A stretch of 64,000 bases of DNA from assembly GCA_026929865.2 (NCBI GenBank), contig CM049407.1:17659501-17723500 (forward strand), in the 5' to 3' direction. The stretch is from Hyperoplus lanceolatus (lineage: Eukaryota; Chordata; Actinopteri; Uranoscopiformes; Ammodytidae). Below the pieces are notes generated by a model that was not told the DNA's origin, searched no databases, and saw only the letters and a program-made list of their open reading frames with translations. Made by a program: the position numbers and the translations under genes. Of the stretch, positions 32,088 through 44,600 are shown in pieces. Each line of letters begins with the position of its first letter. Positions within the stretch are counted from its first letter, which is position 1.

Positions 32088-34009
32088 AAAGAAAAACTAC
32101 ATTCTTGTCAACTGCCATACAAGATCCCTTTTTTTCATCTGATCTTTCACACATTGATGACAATATATATGTAGGTTTGAGTTACCACACTGTTGATTAT
32201 TCTGCATCTTAGAACAACATCAGCTCTCCAGCAGGATTTCTTTGTTAGGGATTCAAAGCTCTAAAGAGAGAACCATCGCTTCTTTTCGTTCTCTATTTGT
32301 CCGTTTTTCTTCTCTGTAATACTCCATCATACTGATTATAGCTGATCTCCCAGCATTACGTTAAATAGTGTGTGTAATTTGTGTATTTTCTCTGATTCAC
32401 ACATTTTGTACTGCTTCTTTGTTTGGTGATTGTGTGTCACTAAAGACATAAGGGTTGACTTGCAACGTCAGCTGATCTATTACAGTAGTGTCTAATGCAA
32501 TATACTACAAATAATTTAATCTTGTACTTTTTTGAAGATGGACTTCAAAGCAATTGATAAACATCAATTTCTGAAATAATGTATCGGAAGGTTTACTGCC
32601 TTAATTTCCCCAACATTTGATAGAGACAATTTGAATAAGAGGAATTACATTTCCAATGCACAGACAAGAAAATAAATTGCAATGTTGAAAATGACATGTC
32701 TATCAAACTGAAATAAGGCACCTACCTTGAACATTTTTTGGCAGAAAAATTAAAATGATTATTACTTAAGTCTAGACCTGACACAAATGAATAAAAAACC
32801 TGTATGCATAATCTTGACTGTTATTGTTATAAGTCAAATAAAAGAGCAACTTGTTTCACCAGTTTCTCCCCAGGTGTGGTGAATGCTATGCTAAGGAAAC
32901 ATAAATGCCACAGACTTAAAAGAGCACACAGCAGGCCAATCATTTTGAGTTTCAACATTCATTTATTTATAGCTTTCTTTGTTAATGCTGCAATTCCTTC
33001 ATCTACAAGCACATGCACTCACTGTCACATTCACACACTCACACATACTTTCCTTAGCAGCTCAGTGGCTATGCACCCCAGCGGTAAAGGAGCCCAGTTA
33101 TAAAAGCTGTCTTTCTCCAAACATTAGTTCCTCCCTCATTTCTTACTTTCCCTTCTGCTCATTCACACTCTTTCTTCCTCTCAACAAATACACATCTGGT
33201 CCCAAGTCCTTTGGTGGCTTAAAAAAAAAATATTATTAAGCAAACAAACTGATAATGACTGTATATGCCTCCAGAGAAGTCCGCCATCCTTCTCATACAT
33301 ACAGAAACACAGTCAGCATCTTAATCATACCCACTCAGACAGTACCATGCACTGTGGATACCATTGCATTGAACACGTTTTGTCTGGTATCATCTTATGT
33401 TGACAATTTGAGAGGAAGTCTTCACATTTCCACTTATGTAAATTGACTCTTTAGCATTTCTCATTACAACTGCAGTAAGGTAGTTGGTGCTTGATTAACA
33501 AAGATTTACAATTTTGTCACTTAACTGCGGGGCCAATACAGAAATGATACAACTTTTAAATGCCTGATGAAGAAAAGGAAATACCTTTTTTAAATTTGAA
33601 TACATTTACATAAACAGTAGTGTGGATAGTTTTGGCAGAGAGGCATGGTTTAAACTAACTTTAAAGAGTGATTATGTGGGCCTGTGATAAAGAAATTAAC
33701 TTCAAGGACTCCATTACTAAGCAGATCACTCCGGTATGTTTAAAATAACTTATTTGCAATGTCAAATATAATGTGTTACAAAGGCTCAACCTATTTGCCA
33801 TTGGTTTCAAAGTGCCATTGTCGTCCAGACACATCAGACCAACATTGTTTTAGGAATTATATAGCCTGCTGGTTTATTAGAAGGCCTAGACATGTACACC
33901 CTAACTCCTATGTATGTGTACTGAATTGCCAACAAAACTGTTAAATATAAAAACAGTCAGCACTTGGGGTTAGTATAGTGAAACAGTGTCAGGAGCGTCA
34001 GACCCGGCT
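32088..34009. other. Convergent 3' UTRs of MIA (+) and CRYAB (-)
   Basis: No coding region supported. Candidate AATAAA signals for MIA lie near 32670 and 32790. The right part would be the CRYAB 3' UTR. Confidence 0.4.
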
Positions 34010-34964
34010 CTACATTTTCTGTTTGGGTGTTCCATCTTCACAGGAAATAGGAACGGTGCGCTCCGAGCCAGAAGATGAACGAGGTGCCGTGATCATGAGC
34101 ACACCATCAAAGGACAGACTGGAGGTGATGTCAGCACCTGACACGCCAGCAGGAAGCCGGTACTTCCTCACAAACTCTCTTGACACAAAGCCATGGTCGT
34201 CCTGGAAACACAAATAGTATGTCAGCAAAGAGATCCATTTTGTTTGTCTATTTTTTTTGTCTACATATCTCTTGACAGTCCCCACTAACCTGTCTGTCTT
34301 CATGCTTGGCATGTATTGTGATGAACTCGTCACTGACGCTGACAGACAGCTCATCTGGGGCAAAATGCTTCACATCCAGATAAATGACGTAGCGATCCTT
34401 TTCCATGCGCATCTATACAGATATTGCAACTGTTAGGAACAGAAACATATATTTTGCAACCTGAAGAAAGCTGGGCACATATTTCTTTTGTTACTGTCAC
34501 CTCAGTGCAAGACTCATACCACAGAGACTGGTATCAGTGGAAGAGAGTATTTTTCAGTAGCATTTTGACTTAATTTCAGAAAAACTAATCTTACATAATA
34601 AAGATTTCTGTGTTTTCTAATGCATCCAATGGCTTGTCTAGTAATTCTACATACTACAGTGCATTTGTTATTGATGCTGATTAAATGATAAGCAGCATCA
34701 GAAGAGATATTGGTAACAAAGTTGTGGGTATTTGACATATAGACAAAGTGATTATTTCGAGGAAACAGGTGAATTTTACTTTACCTCACTGTGCCCATTG
34801 TCGGACCAGTTGAACCAGCGCATGAACGAAGGACGCATCCATGGGAAGGACCAGGTCAATGGCCAGATTAGTGGCCAATCAGTGAGAGGTTCGGACAAGG
34901 AGAGGTCAGAGAGGCGACGTGGGAAGGCCCGGCGGTACCAGGGATACTGGATGGGGATATCCAT
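34010..34964 (-). CDS. cryab: Alpha-B-crystallin (small heat-shock protein)
   Basis: ATP-independent chaperone of lens and muscle. Exons in transcript order: 34785-34964, 34290-34412, 34010-34201. They total 495 nt (164 aa plus stop), a length typical of fish CRYAB. The N-terminus [20 protein letters not shown] keeps the crystallin MDIxIxxPWxRR pattern. The alpha-crystallin domain runs from about [20 protein letters not shown] through [11 protein letters not shown]-type text (here [12 protein letters not shown]). It then continues with [20 protein letters not shown] to [22 protein letters not shown] is the IxI-like C-terminal element, and the basic tail GTPKQKM follows. The conserved Arg of REF..KYRLP (R120-equivalent region) is present. 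Three exons with the classical positions support an alpha-B rather than another HSPB. The gene sits near ALG9, FDXACB1 and LAYN as in mammals. Confidence 0.94.
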
Positions 34965-35062
34965 GATGAGATTCCAGAGGAGTTGTAAACAACACAAAGA
35001 TGGTTGGCGGACTCTTGGTTTGACTTGGTCTGAGGTGGGTGTTGCTGTGCTCTTCTGCCCTG

Positions 35063-35070
35063 CTTTTAAA
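35063..35070 (-). promoter_or_regulatory. TATA-like box of the crystallin promoter
   Basis: On the minus strand TTTAAAAG lies about 100 nt upstream of the CRYAB start codon, the expected place for a crystallin/small-HSP core promoter. Not otherwise tested. Confidence 0.5.
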
Positions 35071-35261
35071 GGCCTTTCCCTCCCATCCCAGCCAGGGCCC
35101 TGTCTCTGTACACATCCTCTGCGTCCCCCTCCCCTCCCCTCCGTCACCTCCCATGCACACTTGCACGTCGACTCTGCCAACAGGCTGATCTTTCTGGTAC
35201 AATGATGTCAACTGTTTATCCCTCCATTGCCCTCATTGTTTCATTTATCTGACTGGGATGC

Positions 35262-35293
<32 letters not shown>

Positions 35294-35378
35294 GTCTACA
35301 ACTCTCTGTCGCTGTCTCTCCCTTCTCCCCCAGTCATGAGGTGACTCTGGCTCAGAGTACTGCTGATGTCCGTCTGGA

Positions 35379-35429
<51 letters not shown>

Positions 35430-36628
35430 TCCTGTGTGTGTTTGTTTGAGAAATAGCTGCCAGAGCATTAGCCTGCTGTGCTTTGAGTGCCAGAAGCTTT
35501 AGGGTTGTGTGCAGAATGGATGTGAGGTTGAATGGGAACTGATGAGTTTGTATGGGACCGCATTAGGTGACACTCTAAGCGTGTATCATTTTGCTATGAG
35601 CTCAGATGTAAAATATGAAGTCCTTTCCAAATGTGCAAGAGTTGTGCCAAGCAAGTTTATTTCTGTCTCTGCTTCATCCCCCCAATGTAGTTGTCTCCAA
35701 TGTAGGTCTGCATATAGGCTATTCATTTGTAAGTGGTAGATTGGGTTATTTCTTCATTCAAAACTTTGTCTATGTTTTTAAAAACATTATCATGCTTTTT
35801 TCTTTTGATTAAGCTAAACTGCCCTTTTTTGGTGAACTTCGGGGTGTGTCTTATTATATAGGCCTCATCAGAGTCGTTGAAAACTGTTTTTTTCAACAAC
35901 CTTTCAATGACTTTCGGCCTGATAATTCGTAGGGCTAACTGTGTTTTTCTGCATGTGCTGTGATGATGTGTTCCACACTTTATCTGCCACGAGTAAATGT
36001 GTTTTAGCAACAATTTGGGGAGGATTCAATTCCAATATACTTGTAGGCCTACCTTTCAAATAGCCGAGGCAGCGGCTATTTATTAAAATTGTAGGCCAAG
36101 GCCTAGCTAGCAGAGTTAGGAGAGATTCATGGGGAGAGTAGTAACGCCACTAATTCCACCAATTGGGGATAAGATAGAAGTGATATAATTCAATTATCAG
36201 GATACAGAAGCAGACAGATCGTATAGACATAAAATAAAAAGGATTTTGAGGTAAGAAGTATTTTTTATACTAAATGTAGGCCTAGTTTTCTTTTCATAGG
36301 CTACATAAACAGATACAATCATGTAACATATTAAATTGCAGTTATTCAGGCAAAATGTGATAGGCAAGATGTTTTACCTGCCAATGTTAAACTACTATAG
36401 GCCTACAGCTAGTTAAACAATGGTTGACAAGGTGGGGTGGGCTGTAACATAGAATGGGCTGTTCATCTGTCACTTTTGCAACTGTGAATAGAAAACAAAC
36501 AAACAAACAAACTCTCTCTCTCTCTTGGTTGTCCATCGATTTCGATGATGACGTCCACTTTTAACCTTTTCGTAAAAAAACATTTTAAATAAACAAAAAC
36601 ATACTTACTTACTTTACTTTCCCTATCT
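35071..36628. other. Intergenic DNA between CRYAB and the retrotransposon block
   Basis: Contains a (TC)n stretch (35261-35293) and a (GT)n tract (35380-35428). The remainder is AT-rich and holds nothing I can assign. Confidence 0.5.
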
Positions 36629-36945
36629 TATCATATGGCTACCACAGCCCAAACAGCACAGCCACCTTCAACAGACCCAGGCTCTGTACAAACAAGCTCC
36701 AGGTAGTGTCAATGCTGATTCTACCTATCCTATCCTACTGCAAGGCTATCACAGCCTAAAAACAGCAACGCACCTTCAACAGACCCAGGCTCTGTACAAA
36801 CAAGCTCCAGGTAGTGTCAATGCCGATTCTACAGATCCTATCACATGGCTAACACAGCCTAAAAAATAGCATAGCCACCTTCAACAGACCCAGGCTCCGT
36901 ACTAGTAAGCTCCAGGTAGTGAAAATGCCCATACTACCCATCCCC
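36629..36945 (+). repeat. Three tandem units of about 105 bp upstream of a LINE ORF1
   Basis: Three head-to-tail copies share CCACCTTCAACAGACCCAGG or a close variant, then AAGCTCCAGGTAGTG. Spacing is about 102-108 bp. They end about 140 bp before the LINE ORF1 start, so they could be 5' UTR promoter monomers of that element. Confidence 0.75.
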
Positions 36946-37081
36946 ATTTTTCCACATCTATCTATGAGATCTTATGTCAATAAAAAATAGATAGTTCATG
37001 TGTGTGAATTTGGAGGGTGAACAGCTATTACTGAGAGCAGCGGAGAATTCAGATTCTGAAAATCTCTAAAAATCTCTGGAG

Positions 37082-37936
37082 ATGTCCAAAAAAGGAAAAA
37101 ACACTGATAAGGAAGAGGACAAAGGCTTTGCCGAAGAAATGAAAAAACAGTTGGCAGACTTGAAGAAAGGAATGTTGGCAGAGTTGAAGAGAGAAATAAA
37201 AAGTGAGAGGGAGACGGAGCGAGCACAGCGGAAGGCTGAGCTGGCTGGAATTATGGAAGAATGGATGGGGCGTTTTGATGTAAAAATCAAAGAGAAAATT
37301 GCTGCTGGTCTGAAGCCACTGATGATCGAAATGAAGGAACTTCATGCCGTCAATGTGAAGAAAGATCAGCTCTTGAAAGAGCTTGGAGATAAAATTGATG
37401 AACAGGATCAACAAGCAAAAAACAGAGATGTAATACTGACTGGAATTACTATTAAACCAAGGTCGTATGCAACTGCCGTGAGTGGAGATGAAGAGGGCGA
37501 TACAGGGTATGTGTCGGTGGAAAACCAGGTTGAAATGTTCCTGAAAAGCAAAGGCATTAGTCTGGATCTGGAGAACGTGGATTCCTGTTTTCTTCTCCCG
37601 AAGGGAAAATTAGCCAAAAAGCGTGCTGTCATTCTGAAATTCGTGAGTAGAAAGCATAAGATAAATTTTCTCAGTCAAGGCAGGAAGCTTAAAGGCGAAC
37701 AAATTGGAATGAGTGAAAATCTAACCAAGAGAAACGCTTATCTGGCCTACCAAGCAAGAGGATTAAAAAAAGGTGGACAGGTCCAACAAACCTGGACGAG
37801 AGATGGAAGAATCTTCATCAAAATGAATGGAGCTACACCTGAAGAAGCTAAAATTGTGCAAATCAGAACCGAGGAAGATCTGGTTCAATTCCGGAGGGAA
37901 GAGGACCTGAACGACTCAAGCAGAGAGGATGAGTAA
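37082..37936 (+). CDS. LINE ORF1 protein (coiled coil, nucleic-acid chaperone-like)
   Basis: Intact frame of 284 aa. A highly charged helical coiled coil occupies about residues 10-115. A globular part follows, with VDSCFLLPKGKLAKKRAVIL, FVSRKHKINFLSQGRKL and MSENLTKRNAYLAYQARGLK, then TWTRDGRIFIKMNG. This layout resembles the L1 ORF1/FP-like family that binds retrotransposon RNA. It overlaps ORF2 by 8 nt (ATG of ORF2 at 37929), which suggests coupled translation. The frame is undamaged. No CCHC knuckle seen. Confidence 0.8.
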   Translation: MSKKGKNTDKEEDKGFAEEMKKQLADLKKGMLAELKREIKSERETERAQRKAELAGIMEEWMGRFDVKIKEKIAAGLKPLMIEMKELHAVNVKKDQLLKELGDKIDEQDQQAKNRDVILTGITIKPRSYATAVSGDEEGDTGYVSVENQVEMFLKSKGISLDLENVDSCFLLPKGKLAKKRAVILKFVSRKHKINFLSQGRKLKGEQIGMSENLTKRNAYLAYQARGLKKGGQVQQTWTRDGRIFIKMNGATPEEAKIVQIRTEEDLVQFRREEDLNDSSREDE

Positions 37937-40900
37937 CACAACTGATTGGATAAATGATCATGAAAGGCTGGAGTTATTAGTTAATCATTATGTGGATCCC
38001 ACATTTTCGGACCCAAATGAAATAATTGACCCAGACAATCATTTCTACAATATCGGGAAAAAAGACTGTCATTACCATACTGAGGATCAATTCATAAGAC
38101 ACTTTCATTCAAATGGAAAATTGTCCATCATTCATTTTAATAGCAGAAGTCTCTACACAAATTTTTCACAGATTAAGGAATATCTACAGAAATTCAGCAA
38201 CCCGTTTAACATCATTGCCGTATCAGAAACATGGATTAATGAAGGCAAAGGCATGGACTTCCAATTAAAGGGGTATAAACTGGTTTGTGTCAACAGAATG
38301 AACAAGAGAGGGGGAGGAGTGGCCCTTTTTGTGGATGAAAATATAAGGTTTGAAATCGTAAATAGCATGTGCACTGCAATTGATAACCTATTGGAATGTG
38401 TGACTATTGAAATTCTAATGAAGGACAAGTGTTTAATTATCAGCTGTGTGTACAGAACACCCGATTCAAAAATGGAAGACTTTATAGAATACGTGGGAGA
38501 ACTATTTTCTAAGTCAAATCAAAAGAAGATATTTATCTGTGGGGATACAAACATTGATTTACTAAATACTACTAATTCACTGACTGAAGAATTTGTAAAT
38601 ACTTTGCATGTTATGGGTATTCAGCCCTTAATTACAAGGCCAAGCAGGATTACAGTAAATAGTGCCACATTAATAGACAACATATTTACGAATGTTATGG
38701 GGGATGAAATAGAAAGTGGACTCCTGATTAATGACATAAGCGACCATTTACCTGTTTTTGCTATATACGATTGGAAACAAAAGTTGCAGTAGAGAACAAA
38801 CAAAGAGATATTTGTAAGGTTGGAAACTGATGAGAGGATAGAAGCACTGAAAAATGACTTATTGACGCAAAGTTGGGACTCTGTATACAAGGGGAAGGAT
38901 GTTAATGCAAGTTTCGATTTATTCCTGCAGATATTTCAAAGGCTGTATGATAAAAATTGTCCACTTAAAAAAAGGGCCTTAAAGCAAAGACATGATAAAC
39001 AGTGGCTAACTAAATCCTTGATAAATGCTTGCAAAAAGAAAAATACATTGTACAAAAGATTCATAAAAGCAAGGACACCAAAGGCGGAGTTAAAATATAA
39101 AATCTATCGTAACAAGCTAAATAACATTCTCAGAGACTGTAAAAAGAAATATTATGGTAAGTTGTTAGAAACAAATGCAAATCAACCCAAAAAATTGTGG
39201 GACATAGTAAATACAGTGTTAAGAAATGACAGCAGAATACATAATTATCCTCAGTATTTCCATGAAAATAACGTTAAGTTTGAATGCATGAACACTGCGG
39301 TAAATAAACTAAATGAATTTTTTGTTAATATTGGACCTAATTTAGCAAAAGGGATCTGTGGGAAGAGTGTAGGGGAGTCTAGTGAAAACGAAGCGTCTCT
39401 TCAACACTCCTTGTTTTTGAAGCCAGTCGAGGCCAACGAGATAAGGGAGATATTGCTTGGAATGAAAACAAAGACCTCTAGAGACGCGCTAGGGTTTCAC
39501 ATGAAAGTAATCAAATCAGTGCAAGAAACTATTATTAAACCCTTAACACACCTTTTTAACCTATCTTTTCAAACAGGCATTTTTCCTTCTAACATGAAAG
39601 TAGCTAAGGTTATACCATTACATAAGAATGGTGATGAACATTCATTTACTAATTATAGACCAGTCTCACTTTTAACACAATTTTCTAAAATTCTGGAAAA
39701 GTTATTCAGCAATAGACTTGATGAATTCATTACTAAACATCAACTTCTGTATGACAGTCAATTCGGCTTTAGAAAGAATCATTCCACCGCACTGGCCTTG
39801 GCTGAATCGGTAGAAATTATTAGTAATGCTATTGATCACAAATTGTACTCTATAGGAATTTTCTTAGACCTCAAAAAAGCATTCGACACTATTAATCATG
39901 ACATCCTTCTTAATAAACTGGAGAATTATGGCATTCGAGGTTTGGCACATGACTGGGTCAGAAGTTATTTACATGACAGGAAACAATTTGTGAAATTAGG
40001 GGAGTTCACATCGACATGCTTAGATATTGTTTGTGGGGTCCCTCAGGGGTCAATCTTGGGGCCGAAATTATTCCTGCTTTATATAAATGACATATGTAAA
40101 GTGTCAAAAGTCTTAAGGTTAATTTTATTTGCTGACGACACAAACATCTTCTATTCGGGAAAGATCTGAATAATATGGTTGAGATCGTAAACATTGAATT
40201 GACTAAGTTACATGAGTGGTTAAACCGAAATAAGTTATCACTAAATTTAGAAAAAACTAAATTCATGATGTTTGGCAGGAGAGCATCAGATGTCGCTGTA
40301 AAAATCAAGGTAGATGGGATTGAAATTCAAAGGGTCAAGCAACACAAAGTCCTAGGGGTAATAATTGACGATAAATTAAGCTGGAAACCACAAGTTAGCC
40401 ATCTCAGGGGCAAAATAGCCAGGAGTATTTCTATACTTTGGAAAGCACAACATTGTTTCAATCAAAAGGCCTTACTTGTATTATACTGGAGTTTAGTTTC
40501 CCCACATCTGCATTACTGTGCTGAAATATGGGGAAACACTTACAAAGGTACATTGCACCCGTTGGAGATTCTTCAAAAGAAAGCAATACGAATTATTTAC
40601 CAAGCCAATTACAGGGCACACACTAATAACTTTTTTATTGAAGGTAGAATTCTCAAATTACGTGATGTGGCAAATTACCACACAGTACAAATTATTTACA
40701 AGGCTTCAAAAAAAAGCCTTCCAAACAGTTTACAAGTAATGTTTGAAGACAGAGAAGTTTTGCATGATTTAAGAAGAAAAGATAAATTCACTGAGAAAAA
40801 TATACGGACCACACTTAAATCCTTTTCGATTTCTATAAAGGGTATTAAGCTGTGGAATGGACTTGATGAAGTTGTCACAGGGAGTTGCAGTTTGCGCAAT

Positions 40901-40954
40901 TTCAAAGCAAATTATGTTTCAAAAATTATTGAAAATTACAGACTAATAACCTGA
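37929..40954 (+). pseudogene. LINE ORF2 endonuclease-reverse transcriptase, one stop and one frameshift
   Basis: The apurinic-like endonuclease domain shows AVSETWI, CGDTNIDL and ISDHLPVF. The reverse transcriptase has FLDLKKAFDTINH (motif A), GVPQGSILGPKLF (motif B) and FADD (catalytic motif). A C-terminal region follows that ends in ...GSCSLRNFKANY. The frame is broken by a single in-frame TAG (38790-38792) between the two domains. A one-base loss near 40163, after the FADD motif, shifts the C-terminal part to another frame. Without these two changes it would be about 1,008 codons. Described as a decayed copy; no restored sequence is given. Confidence 0.85.
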
Positions 40955-41198
40955 GCACAATGTCAATGTCACTTACATATCAATATTGTAAAGAGTAATA
41001 CAGGCCAGCTGTCAGACTTGTTTTTGAATACTTTTGCAGAAGTGTTTTGACTACCAGTTAAGAAATGGAACAGGCCAAATACAAGGCCACTTCACACTTT
41101 ATACACTTGGCATTGTCACAGAGAAACTGAACTGTGCTGAACTGATCTTAAAAGCTGAAGCAATTACATTAAAATTGATTGTGTATTGGACTGCAGAT

Positions 41199-41233
<35 letters not shown>

Positions 41234-41254
41234 TATGTGTATGTATGTGTATAT

Positions 41255-41295
41255 ATATGTATATATATATATATATGTGTGTGTATATATGTATG

Positions 41296-41384
<89 letters not shown>

Positions 41385-41391
41385 CTATATA
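41255..41391. repeat. (AT)n microsatellite in LINE 3' UTR
   Basis: AT/GT-rich simple sequence preceded by a run of about 27 A (41203-41230). Tyr/Ile-only frames across it are artefacts. Confidence 0.95.
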
Positions 41392-41613
41392 TAAAAAAAA
41401 TGTTTTTTGTTTTATTTTTATTTTCTGTAACAGTAACTGTGTATCTGAATCCGAATTTGATGAAAATGGGGGCGGGACCTGATAAGCCTTTGGCTTCTTC
41501 CGTCTCCCTTCGGACAACACAAAGTATGATGTATGAATATTTTCAAGAGAAAATTGTGTATTGTGTGGAATTGTCCGAAAGAATAATAAATAAATAAATA
41601 AATAAATAAAATG

Positions 41614-44600
41614 TGGCTATACAACCCAATCCTAGACCTACATAACCTCTGACAAGTAGGACATGTAAATGTGTCAGTAGACACTGTGGGCTCCACAGGA
41701 GCTTTCCTCCTGTCCCTCTTCTGCTGTCTCCTGGCTGTCCTGTCCTCCTCCAGCCTACGAATCCCCTCCTTACACACCTGCCGCCATGTGGTGCGGTCAG
41801 CAGCAGTAACTTCCAGGTCCTCAGGGCTGATGTTACATTTCTTCAATGTGGTCTTCATCTGGTCCTTGTAGCGCTTCTTCTGCCCCCCAGCCGAGCGTTG
41901 GCCATGACTTAACTGGCCGTACAACACTCTGCGGGGCAGTCGGTCCTGGGGCATTCTCACCACATGTCCAAGCCATCTCAGCTGGTGCTGGGTGACCAGA
42001 GCCTCAATACTTCTACAGTTGGTCTTCGCGAAGATTTCAGAATGAGGAATATGATCACGCCAAGTGATGCCAAGGATACGCTGCAGACAGCGCATGTGAA
42101 AGTTCTCCAGGGACCTGAGGTGGCGGCTGTAAGTGACCCAAGCCCCACAGCCGTACAGCAGAGTGCTGATACAGACAGCATGGTACACAGACACCTTGGT
42201 GTGGAGGTTTAAGTCCTTGTTTTGAAAGACCCGGTGTCGCAGTCTACCAAAGGCAGCAGACGCTTGCCTGATGCGGTTTTGGACCTCTTCATCAATGCTG
42301 CAGTCATCGGAGAGCATACTCCCCCAGGTATTTAAATGACGGTACCACTGATAGCTGTTCATCAGCAACAGTAAAGACAGGCACAGTGGAAGGGGGGCTG
42401 GCACTCCATTGACAAATAACCTCTGTTTTGGTGGTGTTGATGGTTAAACCCATCCTGCTGTATGCTCTGGCTGCAGCATTAAGGACAGACTGGAGCTCTA
42501 CTGGAGAGTTAGCAATAAGAGCGCAATCATCTGCATATTGTAGTTCAAGGATCCTTTCATCAAGCAGTTTGGTGGTAGCTTGGAATCTCCTGATATTAAA
42601 AAGGTTTCCATCCAGTCTGAAGTCTACATGCACACCACTGCTATTCTCAATTTCCTTATGGAGAAGCTGAGTAACACAGAGAAGGAATATGTTAAAGAGC
42701 ACAGGTGCCAGCACACAGCCCTGCTTGACGCCTGTACGAACAGGGAAAGGAGCGGACTCTTTTCCTCCCATGGTCACTCTAGCAGTCATATCATCATGGA
42801 ACTGACGGAGGATGTTAACAAATTTTTTGGGACAGCCAAACTTTAGGAGGATGTCCCACAGAAGTTCTCTCTGAACAGAGTCAAATGATTTGGAGAGGTC
42901 GACAAAAGCTATAAAAACATCCTGATGTTGTTCCCGGCATTTCTCCTGAAGTTGACGTGCTGTAAAGATCATGTCGACCGTACTCCTGCTTTTTCTGAAG
43001 CCACATTGTGATTCAGGCAGCATTGACTCTGTGATGTTACTGACCAATCTGTTCAACATCACCTTAGCCAGGACCTTACCAGCCACAGCCAGTAGTGAAA
43101 TACCCCTGCTATTGCCACAGATAGCCTTATCACCCTTGTTCTTATAAATTGTGACAATGTTGGCATCTTTCCATTGTTGAGGAATTTTCTCTTCAGTCCA
43201 GACTTCAGTGATATACTGATAAAGAGTTTTCGTACATTGGAATCCTCCCTGCTTAAGCAGCTCAGCTGGGATCTTGTCATTTCCAGGAGACTTGTTGTTC
43301 CTGAGGGAACAGATAGCTGACTGAACCTCCGAAAAGCTTGGTGGCTGATTAAGAGTGTCAATTTGGGGGCGATCAGGCAATTCTTCTAAAACAGTGAGGT
43401 CCACATCAGCCTCCTGATTAAGGAGGCAATCAAAATGATCGGCCCACCTCAACAGAATGTCATTTTGATCTTTCAAAAGTGTCAGACCGTCTGCTGACTT
43501 CAAAGGAGTAACAGAGCGATTTGTTGGGCCATATATAGTTTTTAAAGCATTGTAAAAATTATGCATGTCATTTATATTGGCATAATACTGAATTTCTTCA
43601 GCCTTTTTCACCCACCACTCGTTCTTTGCGATCCGAGTGGTCCTCTGAACTTCCTGCCTTGCTTTCTTCCATTGCTCCCTTGCAATACTGCAGGATGGAT
43701 TTCTGAGGGCTTTACGATGCAATCTATGCATATTCTCAAGCATGTCATGGATGCTGTCAGAGTTTTCATCAAACCAATCTTGGTGATTCTTACTCTTAAA
43801 GCCGACTGTTTGGGCTGCTGCGTCATAGAGAGCAGAGCTAATGGAGGTCCACTTCTGCTCCAAAGTTTCTGACTTTACTGACAACTCCATGTCCTTCAGT
43901 TTCCCAGCAACAGAGCTACGGAAATCATTTCTGACATGTTCGTTCTGAAGGCGGGTGCAATTCAGCTGCCTCCTGTTACTTCCTTTTCGCCGCATGGGAG
44001 GGCAAACTGTCATGCGTATCTTAGCCACAATCATACGATGATCTGTCCAGCAGTCCGCACCCCTCATGGCACGGGTGATGATTACATCACTGATGTCACA
44101 TCGTCTAACAATGACATAGTCAATCAGGTGCCAGTGTTTTGAGCGGGGGTGCATCCAAGAGGTTTTGTATTTATTCTTCTGTTGGAAAAGTGTGTTTGTT
44201 ATTGTTAAGTTGTGCTCAGAGCACAGAGTGAGTAGTCTCATGCCATTTGCATTAATCTGACCAATACCATGTTTGCCAAGTACTCCATCCCATACCCTGT
44301 TGTTCTGTCCCACTCGAGCATTAAAGTCCCCAAGCAAAAGAATCTTATCAGTCTTAGGGATCCGACCAAGAACTTCGTCAAGGGACTGGTAAAACTTATC
44401 CTTGTCTGCATTCTCAGATGGGAGGGTTGGTGCATAAGCACTAACAAGTGTGGCAAAACGATTTTTGACAAGGGGGATACGGAGGGTCATAAGCCTTTCA
44501 CTAATGCCAACAGGTGTTTCAGTGAGTCTTGGCAGTAAACTGTTCTTAATGGCTAAGCCCACACCATGCTGATGCTGACCACCTGAGGGGTAGCCTTTCC

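Larger units (their letters stand above)
36629..41613 (+). mobile_element. Two-ORF non-LTR retrotransposon (CR1/L2/Jockey-like group)
   Basis: Element with tandem 5' repeats, ORF1 (37082-37936), an overlapping ORF2 (37929-40954) and a 3' region. The 3' end is taken as the (AATA)n tail at 41585-41613. An A-run and a 130-bp AT microsatellite (41203-41391) interrupt the 3' UTR. Only two disabling changes are visible in ORF2, so the copy is young. The clade is inferred from the GVPQGSILGP and FADD motifs and the absence of an RNase H domain. Confidence 0.75.

Noticed and set aside
34732-35205. 157-codon plus-strand frame antisense to CRYAB exon 1
   Set aside because: Shadow of the minus-strand crystallin exon and its promoter; no family resemblance or splice signals.
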